From Streptomyces sp. I6 (GTDB lineage Bacteria; Actinomycetota; Actinomycetes; Streptomycetales; Streptomycetaceae), in NCBI GenBank assembly GCA_003725745.1, contig RHDP01000001.1, positions 2,201,501-2,265,500 of the forward strand: a DNA stretch of 64,000 nt. Direction: 5' to 3'. Under the pieces are notes generated by a model. The model ran no database searches. It was given only the letters and a program-made list of their open reading frames with translations, and was not told the origin of the DNA. The position numbers and the translations under genes are program-made. Positions within the stretch are counted from its first letter, which is position 1. Every line of letters begins with the position of its first letter. This document shows positions 8,318 through 17,027 of the stretch, piece after piece.

Positions 8318-10147
8318 ATGGAGTCCGGCTCTTCGGGACCGGCCGCGGGCAGGCGGCCGGGGCGCCGTGACGGATACGCACCACTGCGGGACTACGCCGC
8401 GATCGGCGACGGCCGTACCGTCGCGCTGGTCGCCCGGGACGGGGCGGTGGACTGGCTGACGGTTCCCGATCTGGACTCCGAGACGGTGTTCGCCGCCGTC
8501 CTGGACGCCCGGCGCGGAGGACGGTTCACCCTGGAGCCCGCCGTGGCCTACGGAGTGGACCGGCGTTACGTGCCGGCCACGAACGTGCTGGAGACGACGT
8601 TCACCACCGCGCGCGGCGTGGTCAGGGTCACGGACGCGATGACGCTGCCGAAGGCCGGGCTCACCCCGGTCCGTGAACTGCTGCGCCGGGTCGAGGGGCT
8701 GTCCGGGAGCGTGCCGATGGCCTGGAACGTGGTGCCCGGCTTCTGCTACGGCACCCGCGCGCCGCGCATCGGCAGGCGGGCGGACGTGCCGGTCGCCTCG
8801 GCCGGGGCGAGCGCCTGCGCGGTGCGGACCTGGGACGCCGGCGAGCCGCGGTGCGCCCGCGACGCGATCAGTGGCCGCTTCGAGACGCGGGCGGGGTCCC
8901 GAGCGCTGATCGCGCTGTGCTTCGCCCACCAGGATCCGCTGGTCTTCCCGACGCGAGCCGAGTGTGAGGAGCGGCTGGAGCACACCTGCTCGGTCTGGCG
9001 CGGCTGGGTGAACGGGCGGACCTGCCGCGGGCCCTGGAAGCAGGCGGTCGAGCGCAGTGCGCTGGCGCTCAAACTGCTGGTGTTCGCCCCGTCCGCGGCG
9101 ATCGCCGCGGCGGCCACGTCGGCGCTGCCCGAGCAGATCGGCGGGGTGCGGAACTGGGACTACCGCTTCTCCTGGATCCGGGACTCGGCCTTCACCCTGA
9201 ACGCGTTGCTGGACCTGGGCTGCCCGGACGACGCGCACGCCTACCTGTGGTGGCTGATGCACGCCACCCAGCTGACCCACCCGCGGTTGCGCGTGCTGTA
9301 CCGGCTGGACGGCGGCGCCCGTGCGCCGGAGCGGACCCTGCCGCTGGAGGGCTACCGGGGATCGGCTCCGGTCCGGGTCGGGAACGACGCCGCGGGCCAG
9401 TTGCAGCTGGACATCTACGGCGAGCTGCTGCAGACGGTGTGGCTGCACACGGCGGCCACCGGACGGCTGGACGCGGACATCGCCCGGCGCGTCGCGGGGA
9501 TCGCCGACCTGGTGTGCCGTACCTGGCGGGAACCGGACGCGGGCATCTGGGAGGTCCGCAGCTCCCCGCAGCAGTTCACCCACTCGAAGATGATGTGCTG
9601 GGTCGCGCTGGACCGCTCGGTCCGCCTGGCCGACCGGGGAGTGATCCGGAACCGCCACGCCGGCCGCTGGCGGCGGGAGCGCCGGGCGATCAGGGAGTTC
9701 GTGGAGACCCGTTGTTTCAGCGAACGCAGAAACAGCTACGTCCGCGCCGCCGGCGGTCACGAGCTGGACGCCGGACTGCTGCTCGGACTGCTGCACGGCT
9801 ATGCCGACCCGGATCAGCCCCGGCTGGGCGGCACGATCGAGGCCGTCCGCGACGAGCTGGCCCACGGGCCCTTCGTACGCCGCTACACCGGCGAGGACGG
9901 TCTACCCGGGAGCGAGGGGGCGTTTCTGGCCTGCTCCTTCTGGCTGGCCGAGTGCCTGGCCCGATGCGGCAGGCAGGACGAGGCCGCCGAACTGATGGAC
10001 CGGCTCGTCGCCCTGGCCAACGACGTCGGCCTGTACAGCGAGGAGATCGACCCGGCCACCGGCGAGTTCCTGGGCAACATGCCCCAGGCGCTCAGCCACC
10101 TCGCGCTGATCAGTGCGGCCTGCGCCATCGGCGGGCGGGACCGGTGA
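8318..10147 (+). CDS. GH15-family glucosidase (trehalase/glucoamylase-like)
   Basis: 609 aa. Two domains as usual for bacterial GH15: an N-terminal beta-sandwich (about 20-220, opening YAPLRDYAAIGDGRTVALVA) and a C-terminal alpha/alpha barrel with the family motifs GGVRNWDYRFSWIRD, GYRGSAPVRVGNDA, EGAFLACSFWLAECLA and YSEEIDP..FLGNMPQALSHLALI. The enzymes hydrolyse terminal alpha-glucosidic bonds, trehalose in many actinobacterial members. No signal peptide, so cytoplasmic. Start ATG 8318 has AGAGAGGGG just upstream; the open frame extends further but without conservation. The last bases overlap the next gene (GTGA), so the two are co-translated. Confidence 0.85.
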   Translation: MESGSSGPAAGRRPGRRDGYAPLRDYAAIGDGRTVALVARDGAVDWLTVPDLDSETVFAAVLDARRGGRFTLEPAVAYGVDRRYVPATNVLETTFTTARGVVRVTDAMTLPKAGLTPVRELLRRVEGLSGSVPMAWNVVPGFCYGTRAPRIGRRADVPVASAGASACAVRTWDAGEPRCARDAISGRFETRAGSRALIALCFAHQDPLVFPTRAECEERLEHTCSVWRGWVNGRTCRGPWKQAVERSALALKLLVFAPSAAIAAAATSALPEQIGGVRNWDYRFSWIRDSAFTLNALLDLGCPDDAHAYLWWLMHATQLTHPRLRVLYRLDGGARAPERTLPLEGYRGSAPVRVGNDAAGQLQLDIYGELLQTVWLHTAATGRLDADIARRVAGIADLVCRTWREPDAGIWEVRSSPQQFTHSKMMCWVALDRSVRLADRGVIRNRHAGRWRRERRAIREFVETRCFSERRNSYVRAAGGHELDAGLLLGLLHGYADPDQPRLGGTIEAVRDELAHGPFVRRYTGEDGLPGSEGAFLACSFWLAECLARCGRQDEAAELMDRLVALANDVGLYSEEIDPATGEFLGNMPQALSHLALISAACAIGGRDR

Positions 10148-10641
10148 CGGGCGCGGCCCCGAGCATCTGGGCGGCACTGGCGGGCGGCTTCGCCGGCACC
10201 CTCGTACTGACCACCGCGCTGCGGGCGGCCGCGGAGCTCAAGCTCACCCGCATCGACATCCCCTTCCTGCTCGGAACCGCCCTCACCGCCGACCGCACCC
10301 GCGCCAAGGCATCGGGCTATGTGCTGCATTTCGCGGCCGGACAGGTCTTCGCCCTCGGCTACTACGCGCTGTTCCTCGCTCTGGACCGCAGCGGCTGGAT
10401 GCTGGGTGCGATGTTCGGGATGGGCCACGGCATGTTCGCCGGGACCGCGCTGGTCAATATCCTGCTGCCGGTCGTCCACCCCCGGATGGGCACACCGCTC
10501 ACCAGCGCGCCGAACACGGCGATGCTGGAGCCTCCCGGCTTCCTCATGCTCAACTACGGGCTGGCGACTCCCGCGGTCAGCCTCACCGCCCACATCGCCT
10601 ACGGCGCCCTGGTCGGCGGCTTCACCGCCGTCGCCGCGTAA
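10144..10641 (+). CDS. Four-helix membrane protein
   Basis: 165 aa starting with GTG inside the stop of the GH15 gene. About four hydrophobic helices; recognisable segments are GGFAGTLVLTTALRAAAELKLTRIDIPFLLGTAL and a histidine/methionine-rich turn FGMGHGMFAGTALVNILLPVVHPRMG. It resembles small conserved membrane proteins of unknown function in actinobacteria. Translational coupling to a GH15 enzyme suggests a shared role, not otherwise supported. Confidence 0.7.
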   Translation: MTGAAPSIWAALAGGFAGTLVLTTALRAAAELKLTRIDIPFLLGTALTADRTRAKASGYVLHFAAGQVFALGYYALFLALDRSGWMLGAMFGMGHGMFAGTALVNILLPVVHPRMGTPLTSAPNTAMLEPPGFLMLNYGLATPAVSLTAHIAYGALVGGFTAVAA

Positions 10642-10842
10642 GGGCAGGTCGCGGCCGGCGCGAAAGCGGGCGCCGGAGCCGGCCGCCCGCGAGCAGGGCC
10701 ACCCGGCACGCCCTGACCGGGCACGCCGCGACCGGGGCTGCCGTACCGGCGCCCGGTCACGCAGTCGATCGGCCCGCGCCACGGGACCCGGCCACCGCCC
10801 CGGACCACGGGCATCGCCGACGCCACGGGGGATTCCGGACCG

Positions 10843-11940
10843 CTACGAGGAGTCCCGGACGACCAGCTCCGTCGGCAGGATGATCCTCGGCCGGTCCGGG
10901 CCGCCGCGGTCGGCGATCTGCTTCAGCAGGAGGCCGGCCATCGTACGGCCCATCTCCTCGATGGGCTGACGGACGCTGGTGAGGGCCGGGTCCATGTGGC
11001 GGGCCACGGCGGAGTCGTCGAAGCCGACCAGGGCCACGTCGTCCGGAATGCGCCGGCCCGCGTCGCGCAGCACCTGGCGGGCACCCGCGGCCATGACGTC
11101 GGAGGCGGCGAAGACCGCGTCCAGCGAGGGGCGGCGGTCCAGCAGGGCGCGCATCGCACGGCGGCCGCCCTCCTCGGTGAAGTCGGCGCGCTCCACCAGT
11201 TGCTCGTCGACCGCCGCGCCGGACTCCGCGAGGGCGTCCCGGTAGCCGTCCAGGCGGCACTGGGCGGCGTAGACGTCGAGCCGCCCCGTGATCGTCGCGA
11301 TGGTTCGGCGGCCCCGGGCGAGCAGATGGACGACCGCGGCGCGGCCGCCCCCGGTGTTGTCGGAGTCGACGGCGGCGAGGGGGTCGTCGGCCGAGCGGCG
11401 GCCGCTGATCACGGCGGGGATACCCAGCTGCTCCAGCAGATCGGGCAGCGGGTCGTCGGCGTGCACCGACACCAGCAGCACGCCGTCCACCCGTCCGGCC
11501 GCGAGGTAGTCGGCCAGTCTGCGGCGCTCCCGGTCCGAACCCGCGAAGGTGAGCAGCAGCTGCATGTCGGTGTCGGCGAGGGCCGCGCCGACACCGCGCA
11601 CGATGTCGGAGAAGTACGGCTCGGCGAAGAACCGCGCCTCGGACTCGGGGACGACCAGTGCGATGGCGTCGGTGCGGTTGGCGGCGAGCGCGCGGGCGGC
11701 ACGGTTGGGTACGTATCCGAGTTCGGCGACGGCGGCCTCGACGGCGGCGCGGGTCGTCTCACTCACCCGGGGCGAACCGTTGATCACCCGGGAGACCGTG
11801 CCCCGTCCCACGCCGGCCCGTGCGGCGACCTCCTCCAGCGTCGGCCTGCCCCCGCCGCGTCCCGAGCCCCTGGCCCCGCCGGGGGAGACCGTGCGCGCCG
11901 CGGCCCCCGCGGGGTTACCGGAATCCCGGCGATCCACCAT
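10843..11940 (-). CDS. cebR: CebR, LacI-family repressor of cello-oligosaccharide genes
   Basis: 365 aa. An Ala/Gly-rich N-terminal extension precedes the LacI helix-turn-helix (PTLEEVAARAGVGRGTVSRVING, about 33-55) and the periplasmic-binding-protein-like effector domain ending FDDSAVARHMDPALTSVRQP. It is divergent from cebE with the palindromic CebR box between them. In streptomycetes CebR represses cebEFG-bglC and is released by cellobiose or cellotriose, and in plant pathogens it also controls toxin genes. The assignment rests on both the family and the exact gene neighbourhood. Confidence 0.93.
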   Translation of the reverse strand: MVDRRDSGNPAGAAARTVSPGGARGSGRGGGRPTLEEVAARAGVGRGTVSRVINGSPRVSETTRAAVEAAVAELGYVPNRAARALAANRTDAIALVVPESEARFFAEPYFSDIVRGVGAALADTDMQLLLTFAGSDRERRRLADYLAAGRVDGVLLVSVHADDPLPDLLEQLGIPAVISGRRSADDPLAAVDSDNTGGGRAAVVHLLARGRRTIATITGRLDVYAAQCRLDGYRDALAESGAAVDEQLVERADFTEEGGRRAMRALLDRRPSLDAVFAASDVMAAGARQVLRDAGRRIPDDVALVGFDDSAVARHMDPALTSVRQPIEEMGRTMAGLLLKQIADRGGPDRPRIILPTELVVRDSS

Positions 11941-12032
11941 GATCCGCCTCCCGTCCTCCCTGTCCCAAGAACACTACGCGCAGGAAGTCTTGACAGTCGT
12001 GCGTGGAGCCGCAACCCTTCAACCCATCACGC

Positions 12033-12048
12033 ATGGGAGCGCTCCCAT
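12033..12048. promoter_or_regulatory. CebR operator
   Basis: ATGGGAGCGCTCCCAT, a perfect 16-bp palindrome containing the 14-bp CebR box TGGGAGCGCTCCCA. It lies in the 225-bp divergent spacer, 92 bases before cebR and about 117 before cebE, where it can control both. No second copy is found before bglC. Confidence 0.92.
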
Positions 12049-12165
12049 ACCACTCGGCCCCTTCACGACCCGTACGTTCCGGTCCGAGCCGCAGCTCCAC
12101 CCCATGGGCACAGCGCACCGGAAGAGTCGGCGGGGGTCGGCACGTCAGGGCACTAGGAGGACGCA

Positions 12166-13476
12166 ATGCGCAGGACCGTAATCCTGGCGGTCGTCGCGGC
12201 ACTCGGCGCCGGGCTGCTCGCCGGCTGCGCCGAGGACGGCGAGGAGACAGCCGGAAGCTCGGGGGGCAACGGCGGCGGCAAGGGCAGAACCACCCTCACC
12301 GTCGGAGTCTTCGGGGCCTTCGGCCTCAAGGAGGCCGGGCTCTACGACGAGTACATGAAGCTCAACAAGCACATCGAGATCAAGCAGACCTCGATCGAGC
12401 GCAACGAGAACTACTACCCGCAGCTGCTCACCCATTTGGGCACGGGCAGCGGCCTGGCCGACATCCAGGCCGTCGAGGTCAACAACATCGCCGAGATCAC
12501 CGCCACCCAGGCGGACAAGCTCGTCGACCTCGGCAGCACCGAAGGCGTCAGCAAGGACGCCTTCCTGCCGTGGAAGTGGGCGCAGGCCACGTCCAGGGAC
12601 GGGAAGACCGTCGGGCTCGGCACGGACATCGGCCCGCAGGGCATCTGCTACCGCAAGGACCTCTTCGCCGAGGCGGGACTGCCGACCGACCGCGAGGCCG
12701 TCGGCCGGCTCTGGGCCGGTGACTGGGGCAAGTACCTGGCGGCAGGAAGGCAGTTCAAGGCCGAGGCGCCCAAGGGCACCGCCTTCGCGGACTCCGCGTC
12801 CGGGATCATGGCCGCGGTCACCGGCAGCAGCGCCAAGCGGTTCTACGACGAGAACGGCGAGGTCGTGTACAAGACCAGCCCGGCCGTGAAGGAGGCCTGG
12901 GACATCGCCGCCGCGTTCGCGACCGAGGGACTGACCGGCAGGCTCCAGCAGTTCACCCCCGCCTGGGACCAGGGCTACGCCAACGGCACCTTCGCCACGG
13001 TCTCCTGCCCGGCGTGGATGCTCGGCTACATCCAGGACAAGAGCGGGGCGGCCGGGAAGGGCAAGTGGGACGTCGCGCCCGCGCCGAAGCCCAGCAACTG
13101 GGGCGGTTCGTTCCTGGTCGTGCCCAAGGCGGGCGGGAACACGACCGAGGCGGCGAAGCTCGCGGCCTGGCTGACCGCCCCCGAGCAGCAGGCGAAGCTC
13201 TTCGAGAAGCGCGGCAGCTTCCCGAGCGCCAAGGCCGCCTACTCGCTGCCCGCCGTGTCCGGCGCCACGCACGACTACTTCGGCGGCGCCCCGATCGGCG
13301 AGATCTTCTCCCGGGCCGCCGAGGGCATCCCGGTCACGATCGTCGGCCCCAAGGACCTGGTGATCGCCCAGAACCTCGCCGACATCGGCATGCTCCAGGT
13401 CGACCAGAAGGGCCGGTCGTCCGAGGAGGGCTGGAAGGCCGCCGTGAAGGCCATCGACAACGCCCTGGACCAGTGA
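12166..13476 (+). CDS. cebE: CebE, cello-oligosaccharide-binding lipoprotein
   Basis: 436 aa extracellular solute-binding protein (family 1) of an ABC importer. Signal peptide with lipobox LLAGC, so Cys21 becomes the lipidated N-terminus, followed by a Gly/Ser linker and the binding domain from about residue 42 (LTVGVFGAFGLKEAGLYDEYM). Homologues bind cellobiose and cellotriose with high affinity. First gene of cebEFG-bglC, controlled by the CebR box upstream. The ATPase partner is normally the shared MsiK, which is not in this window. Confidence 0.93.
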   Translation: MRRTVILAVVAALGAGLLAGCAEDGEETAGSSGGNGGGKGRTTLTVGVFGAFGLKEAGLYDEYMKLNKHIEIKQTSIERNENYYPQLLTHLGTGSGLADIQAVEVNNIAEITATQADKLVDLGSTEGVSKDAFLPWKWAQATSRDGKTVGLGTDIGPQGICYRKDLFAEAGLPTDREAVGRLWAGDWGKYLAAGRQFKAEAPKGTAFADSASGIMAAVTGSSAKRFYDENGEVVYKTSPAVKEAWDIAAAFATEGLTGRLQQFTPAWDQGYANGTFATVSCPAWMLGYIQDKSGAAGKGKWDVAPAPKPSNWGGSFLVVPKAGGNTTEAAKLAAWLTAPEQQAKLFEKRGSFPSAKAAYSLPAVSGATHDYFGGAPIGEIFSRAAEGIPVTIVGPKDLVIAQNLADIGMLQVDQKGRSSEEGWKAAVKAIDNALDQ

Positions 13477-13484
13477 CCGGACGG

Positions 13485-14513
13485 ATGGCACCAGTGACCG
13501 GCACGGCCAGAGGCACCGCTGCCACCGCGCCCTCCGCGGAGGGGAGCGCGGCCCCGGAGCGGCGGCCCGGGGCCCGGGACCTCGCCGCGGCGGAGCGCCG
13601 CCGGGAGCGGCGCAGCCGCTGGTACCGACGGGATGTGCGGTGGAGCCCGTACGCCTTCGTCGCCCCCTTCTTCCTGTTCTTCGCGGCCTTCGGGCTGTTC
13701 CCGCTGCTCTACACCGGCTGGGCGTCGCTGCACCGGGTGGAGCTGACCGCGCCGACCGACATGGAGTGGGTGGGCCTGCGGAACTTCGCCCGGCTGCTGG
13801 GGGACGAGTTCTTCTGGAACGCGCTGAGGAACACCTTCACCATCGGGGTCATCTCCACGGTGCCGCAGTTGCTGATCGCCCTGGGCATCGCCCATCTGCT
13901 GAACTACAAGCTGCGGGGCTCGATGTTCTTCCGGGTCGCGGCGCTCACCCCGTACGCGACGTCCGTGGCGGCGGCCACGCTCGTCTTCGTCCTGATGTTC
14001 GGACGGGACTACGGGATGATCAACTGGGCGCTGGGGCTGGCCGGGGTGGGGCCGGTCGACTGGCAGAACGGCGAGTGGACCTCGCAGATCGCGGTCTCGA
14101 CGATCGTCGTCTGGCGCTGGACCGGCTACAACGCCCTGATCTATCTGGCGGCCATGCAGGCGGTCCCCGGCGACCTGTACGAGTCCGCGGCGCTCGACGG
14201 GGCCTCCCGCTGGCAGCAGTTCGTCCATGTGACCATCCCGTCGCTGCGGCCGACGATCCTGTTCACCTGTGTCGTGTCGACCATCGGGGCCACACAGCTG
14301 TTCGGCGAGCCGCTGCTGTTCAACGGCGGCGGCGGCGCCACGGGCGGGGCCGACCACCAGTTCCAGACGCTCGGGCTGTACCTGTACGAGCAGGGGTGGG
14401 TGAACCTCCATCTCGGCCGGGCCTCGGCGATCGCCTGGACGATGTTCCTGATCCTGCTGCTGATCGGCGCGGTGAACTGGCTGATCGTCCGCCGGCTCCG
14501 CAAGAGCGCCTAG
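13485..14513 (+). CDS. cebF: CebF, ABC transporter permease
   Basis: 342 aa, MalF-like permease with six membrane helices from about residue 55 and a ~50-aa charged cytoplasmic N-terminus. The EAA loop (ESAALDGASRWQQFVHVTIP) contacts the ATPase. Starts ATG 13485, eight bases after cebE; an in-frame GTG at 13473 overlapping the cebE stop is an alternative. Forms the cello-oligosaccharide channel with CebG. Confidence 0.92.
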   Translation: MAPVTGTARGTAATAPSAEGSAAPERRPGARDLAAAERRRERRSRWYRRDVRWSPYAFVAPFFLFFAAFGLFPLLYTGWASLHRVELTAPTDMEWVGLRNFARLLGDEFFWNALRNTFTIGVISTVPQLLIALGIAHLLNYKLRGSMFFRVAALTPYATSVAAATLVFVLMFGRDYGMINWALGLAGVGPVDWQNGEWTSQIAVSTIVVWRWTGYNALIYLAAMQAVPGDLYESAALDGASRWQQFVHVTIPSLRPTILFTCVVSTIGATQLFGEPLLFNGGGGATGGADHQFQTLGLYLYEQGWVNLHLGRASAIAWTMFLILLLIGAVNWLIVRRLRKSA

Positions 14514-14522
14514 GGGGCTGAC

Positions 14523-15419
14523 ATGCTGACGACCACCGGAGAACCGACCGCCACCGGGCCCGCGGCCACCGCCCGGCGCCCCCGGAGACGGGCCGGCAGG
14601 CATCTGCACGGCGGACGCGTCACCTACGCCGTGCTGACCGTGTTCACCCTGGGCTCGCTCTTCCCTCTGGTGTGGACGGCGATCGCGGCGTCCCGCACCA
14701 ACGGCCGGCTCGCCCAGACTCCCCCGCCCTTCTGGTTCGGCGGCAACCTGTTCAGGAACCTCCAGATCGCCTGGACCGACGCCAACATGGGCACGGCGCT
14801 GCTCAACACCACGGTCGTGGCGGGCACCATCGCCGCCGGCACCGTGGTCTTCTCGACGCTCGCCGGGTTCGCCTTCGCCAAGCTCCGCTTCCGGTTCAAG
14901 AACCTGCTGATGCTGCTGGTGATCGGCACGATGATGGTGCCGCCGCAGCTCAGCGTCGTCCCGCTGTACATGCTGATCGCGGAGCTGTCCTGGACCGACC
15001 GGCTGCAGTCCGTCATCCTGCCCACGCTCGTCAGCGCCTTCGGCGTGTTCTTCATGCGGCAGTACCTGAGCGAGGCGCTGCCGAGCGAGGTGATCGAGGC
15101 GGCCCGGGTGGACGGGGCGAGCAGCTGGCGCGTCGTGTGGCACGTGGTCTTCCCCGCCGCCCGGCCCGCGATGGCGGTCCTCGGGATGCTCACCTTCGTG
15201 ATGGCGTGGAACGACTTCTTCTGGCCGATCATCGCGCTCACCCAGAACGGCAGCCCCACGGTCCAGGTGGCGCTCACCGGGCTGGGCCGCGGCTACATCC
15301 CCGACCAGTCCGTGATCATGGCCGGTGCCCTGCTGGGCACGCTGCCGCTGCTGCTCGCCTTCGTGGTCTTCGGCAGGCAGATCGTCGGCGGCATCATGCA
15401 GGGCGCGGTCAAGGGCTGA
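14523..15419 (+). CDS. cebG: CebG, ABC transporter permease
   Basis: 298 aa, MalG-like permease with six helices and the EAA loop EAARVDGASSWRVVWHVVFP. Starts ten bases after cebF, with GGGGG as ribosome-binding site. Partner of CebF in import of cellobiose and cellotriose. Confidence 0.92.
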   Translation: MLTTTGEPTATGPAATARRPRRRAGRHLHGGRVTYAVLTVFTLGSLFPLVWTAIAASRTNGRLAQTPPPFWFGGNLFRNLQIAWTDANMGTALLNTTVVAGTIAAGTVVFSTLAGFAFAKLRFRFKNLLMLLVIGTMMVPPQLSVVPLYMLIAELSWTDRLQSVILPTLVSAFGVFFMRQYLSEALPSEVIEAARVDGASSWRVVWHVVFPAARPAMAVLGMLTFVMAWNDFFWPIIALTQNGSPTVQVALTGLGRGYIPDQSVIMAGALLGTLPLLLAFVVFGRQIVGGIMQGAVKG

Positions 15420-15467
15420 CACCCGCATCCTTTCCCCTTCTCCTTCGCACACAACGGGAGCTTCTTC

Positions 15468-16871
15468 ATGTCCGTCAGCTTTCCGCCCGGCTTCCTGTGG
15501 GGCACCGCCACCGCCGCCTACCAGATCGAGGGAGCCGTGCGGGAGGGCGGCCGCACCCCGTCGATCTGGGACACCTTCAGCCACACACCGGGCAAGGTGG
15601 AGAACGGGGACACCGGTGATGTGGCCGTGGATCACTTCCACCGCCGCGCGGACGACGTCCGGCTCATGTCCGGGCTCGGTGTCAACGCCTACCGCTTCTC
15701 GGTCTCCTGGCCGCGGGTCCAGCCCACCGGCCGGGGCCCGGCCGTCCAGCGGGGACTCGACTTCTACCGGGCGCTCGTCGACGAGCTGCTGGACCAGGGG
15801 ATCACGCCCGTACTGACCCTGTACCACTGGGACCTGCCGCAGGAGCTGGAGACGGCCGGCGGCTGGCCCGAGCGGGACACCGCGTACCGCTTCGCCGACT
15901 ACGCCCGTATCGTCGCCGAGGCGCTGGGCGACCGGGTGGACCGCTGGACCACGCTCAACGAGCCCTGGTGCAGCGCCTTCCTGGGATACGCCTCGGGGGT
16001 GCACGCCCCGGGCCGCACCGACCCGGTGGCCGCGCTCCGCGCCGCGCACCATCTGAACCTGGGCCACGGGCTGGCCGCCCAGGCCCTGCGCACCGCTCTG
16101 CCCGCCCGCGGCCAGGTCTCGGTGAGCATCAACCCCAGCGCGGTCAGGGCCAGGACGGACACGGAGGCGGACCTGGACGCCCGGCGAAGGATCGACGCGC
16201 TGGCCAACCGCGTCTTCACCGACCCCATGCTGCACGGCGCGTACCCCGCCGACCTGCTGTCGGACACGGAACACCTCACGGACTGGTCCTTCGTCCACGG
16301 CGACGACCCGGCCGTCATCCGGCACCCCCTCGACTCACTGGGCATCAACTACTACGCACCGTCAGTTGTATCCGCCGCCACTGACAGTGACCTCCCGCCC
16401 GAGCGGAACGACGGCCACGACGGCACGCGGTCCCCCTGGCCGGGCGCCGACGGGGTCGCCTTCCACCAGGCGCCGGGCGACGTCACGGACATGGGCTGGC
16501 CGGTCGACCCGACCGGCCTGTACGACCTGCTGATGCGCTACACCCGGGAAGCCCCGGGGCTGCCGCTCGTGATCACCGAGAACGGCGCCGCGTACCCCGA
16601 CAAGCCCGGGTACGACGGCACGGTCCACGACCCGGAGCGGATCCGCTACCTCCACGGTCATCTCTCCGCCGTGCACCGCGCCATGGCCGACGGCGCCGAC
16701 GTCCGGGGCTACTTCCTGTGGTCCCTGCTGGACAACTTCGAGTGGGCGTACGGCTACGGGAAGCGCTTCGGCGCGGTGTACGTCGACTACGACACCCAGG
16801 CACGCGTCCCGAAGTCCAGCGCCCGCTGGTACGCCGAGCTGGCGCGGACGGGTGTCCTCCCCGACTGCTGA
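15468..16871 (+). CDS. bglC: BglC, GH1 beta-glucosidase
   Basis: 467 aa, full-length GH1 enzyme. N-terminal signature [14 protein letters not shown], acid/base Glu165 in TLNEPW, nucleophile Glu371 in ITENG, and the C-terminal [13 protein letters not shown]. No signal peptide, so it hydrolyses imported cello-oligosaccharides to glucose in the cytoplasm and thereby removes the CebR inducer. Follows cebG by 48 bases with a GGGAG ribosome-binding site; no separate CebR box is present, so it most likely relies on the cebE promoter. Confidence 0.95.
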   Translation: MSVSFPPGFLWGTATAAYQIEGAVREGGRTPSIWDTFSHTPGKVENGDTGDVAVDHFHRRADDVRLMSGLGVNAYRFSVSWPRVQPTGRGPAVQRGLDFYRALVDELLDQGITPVLTLYHWDLPQELETAGGWPERDTAYRFADYARIVAEALGDRVDRWTTLNEPWCSAFLGYASGVHAPGRTDPVAALRAAHHLNLGHGLAAQALRTALPARGQVSVSINPSAVRARTDTEADLDARRRIDALANRVFTDPMLHGAYPADLLSDTEHLTDWSFVHGDDPAVIRHPLDSLGINYYAPSVVSAATDSDLPPERNDGHDGTRSPWPGADGVAFHQAPGDVTDMGWPVDPTGLYDLLMRYTREAPGLPLVITENGAAYPDKPGYDGTVHDPERIRYLHGHLSAVHRAMADGADVRGYFLWSLLDNFEWAYGYGKRFGAVYVDYDTQARVPKSSARWYAELARTGVLPDC

Positions 16872-16931
16872 CCGCCCGGCACCGCGGCGCGCGCCCCGGC
16901 CGGGAAGGGTCCGAGTCGCGCGCCCCGGCCG

Positions 16932-17027
16932 GAGGGGTCACCGGCCGGGGCGCGCTGGGGGTGGAGGGGTCACCGGCCGGGGCGCGCTGCGGGTGGAGGG
17001 ATCACCGGCCGGGGCGCGCTGCGGGTG
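16932..17027. repeat. 32-bp tandem repeat, three copies
   Basis: Three adjoining copies (from 16932, 16964 and 16996) beginning GAGGGGTCACCGGCCGGGG, differing by one or two bases. It spans the spacer after bglC and the last codons of the converging histidine kinase gene, whose C-terminal tail it encodes. Confidence 0.85.

Noticed and set aside
5450-10640. Integrated mobile element at tRNA-His
   Set aside because: No integrase or excisionase, and no second copy of the tRNA 3' end that could mark an attachment site; only an insertion-like patch remains as a suspicion.
13275-16325. A 1016-codon open frame on the minus strand opposite cebF-cebG-bglC
   Set aside because: It is a mirror of GC-rich third positions; translation is Arg/Gly/His-rich without domains, while the plus strand has three clear genes.
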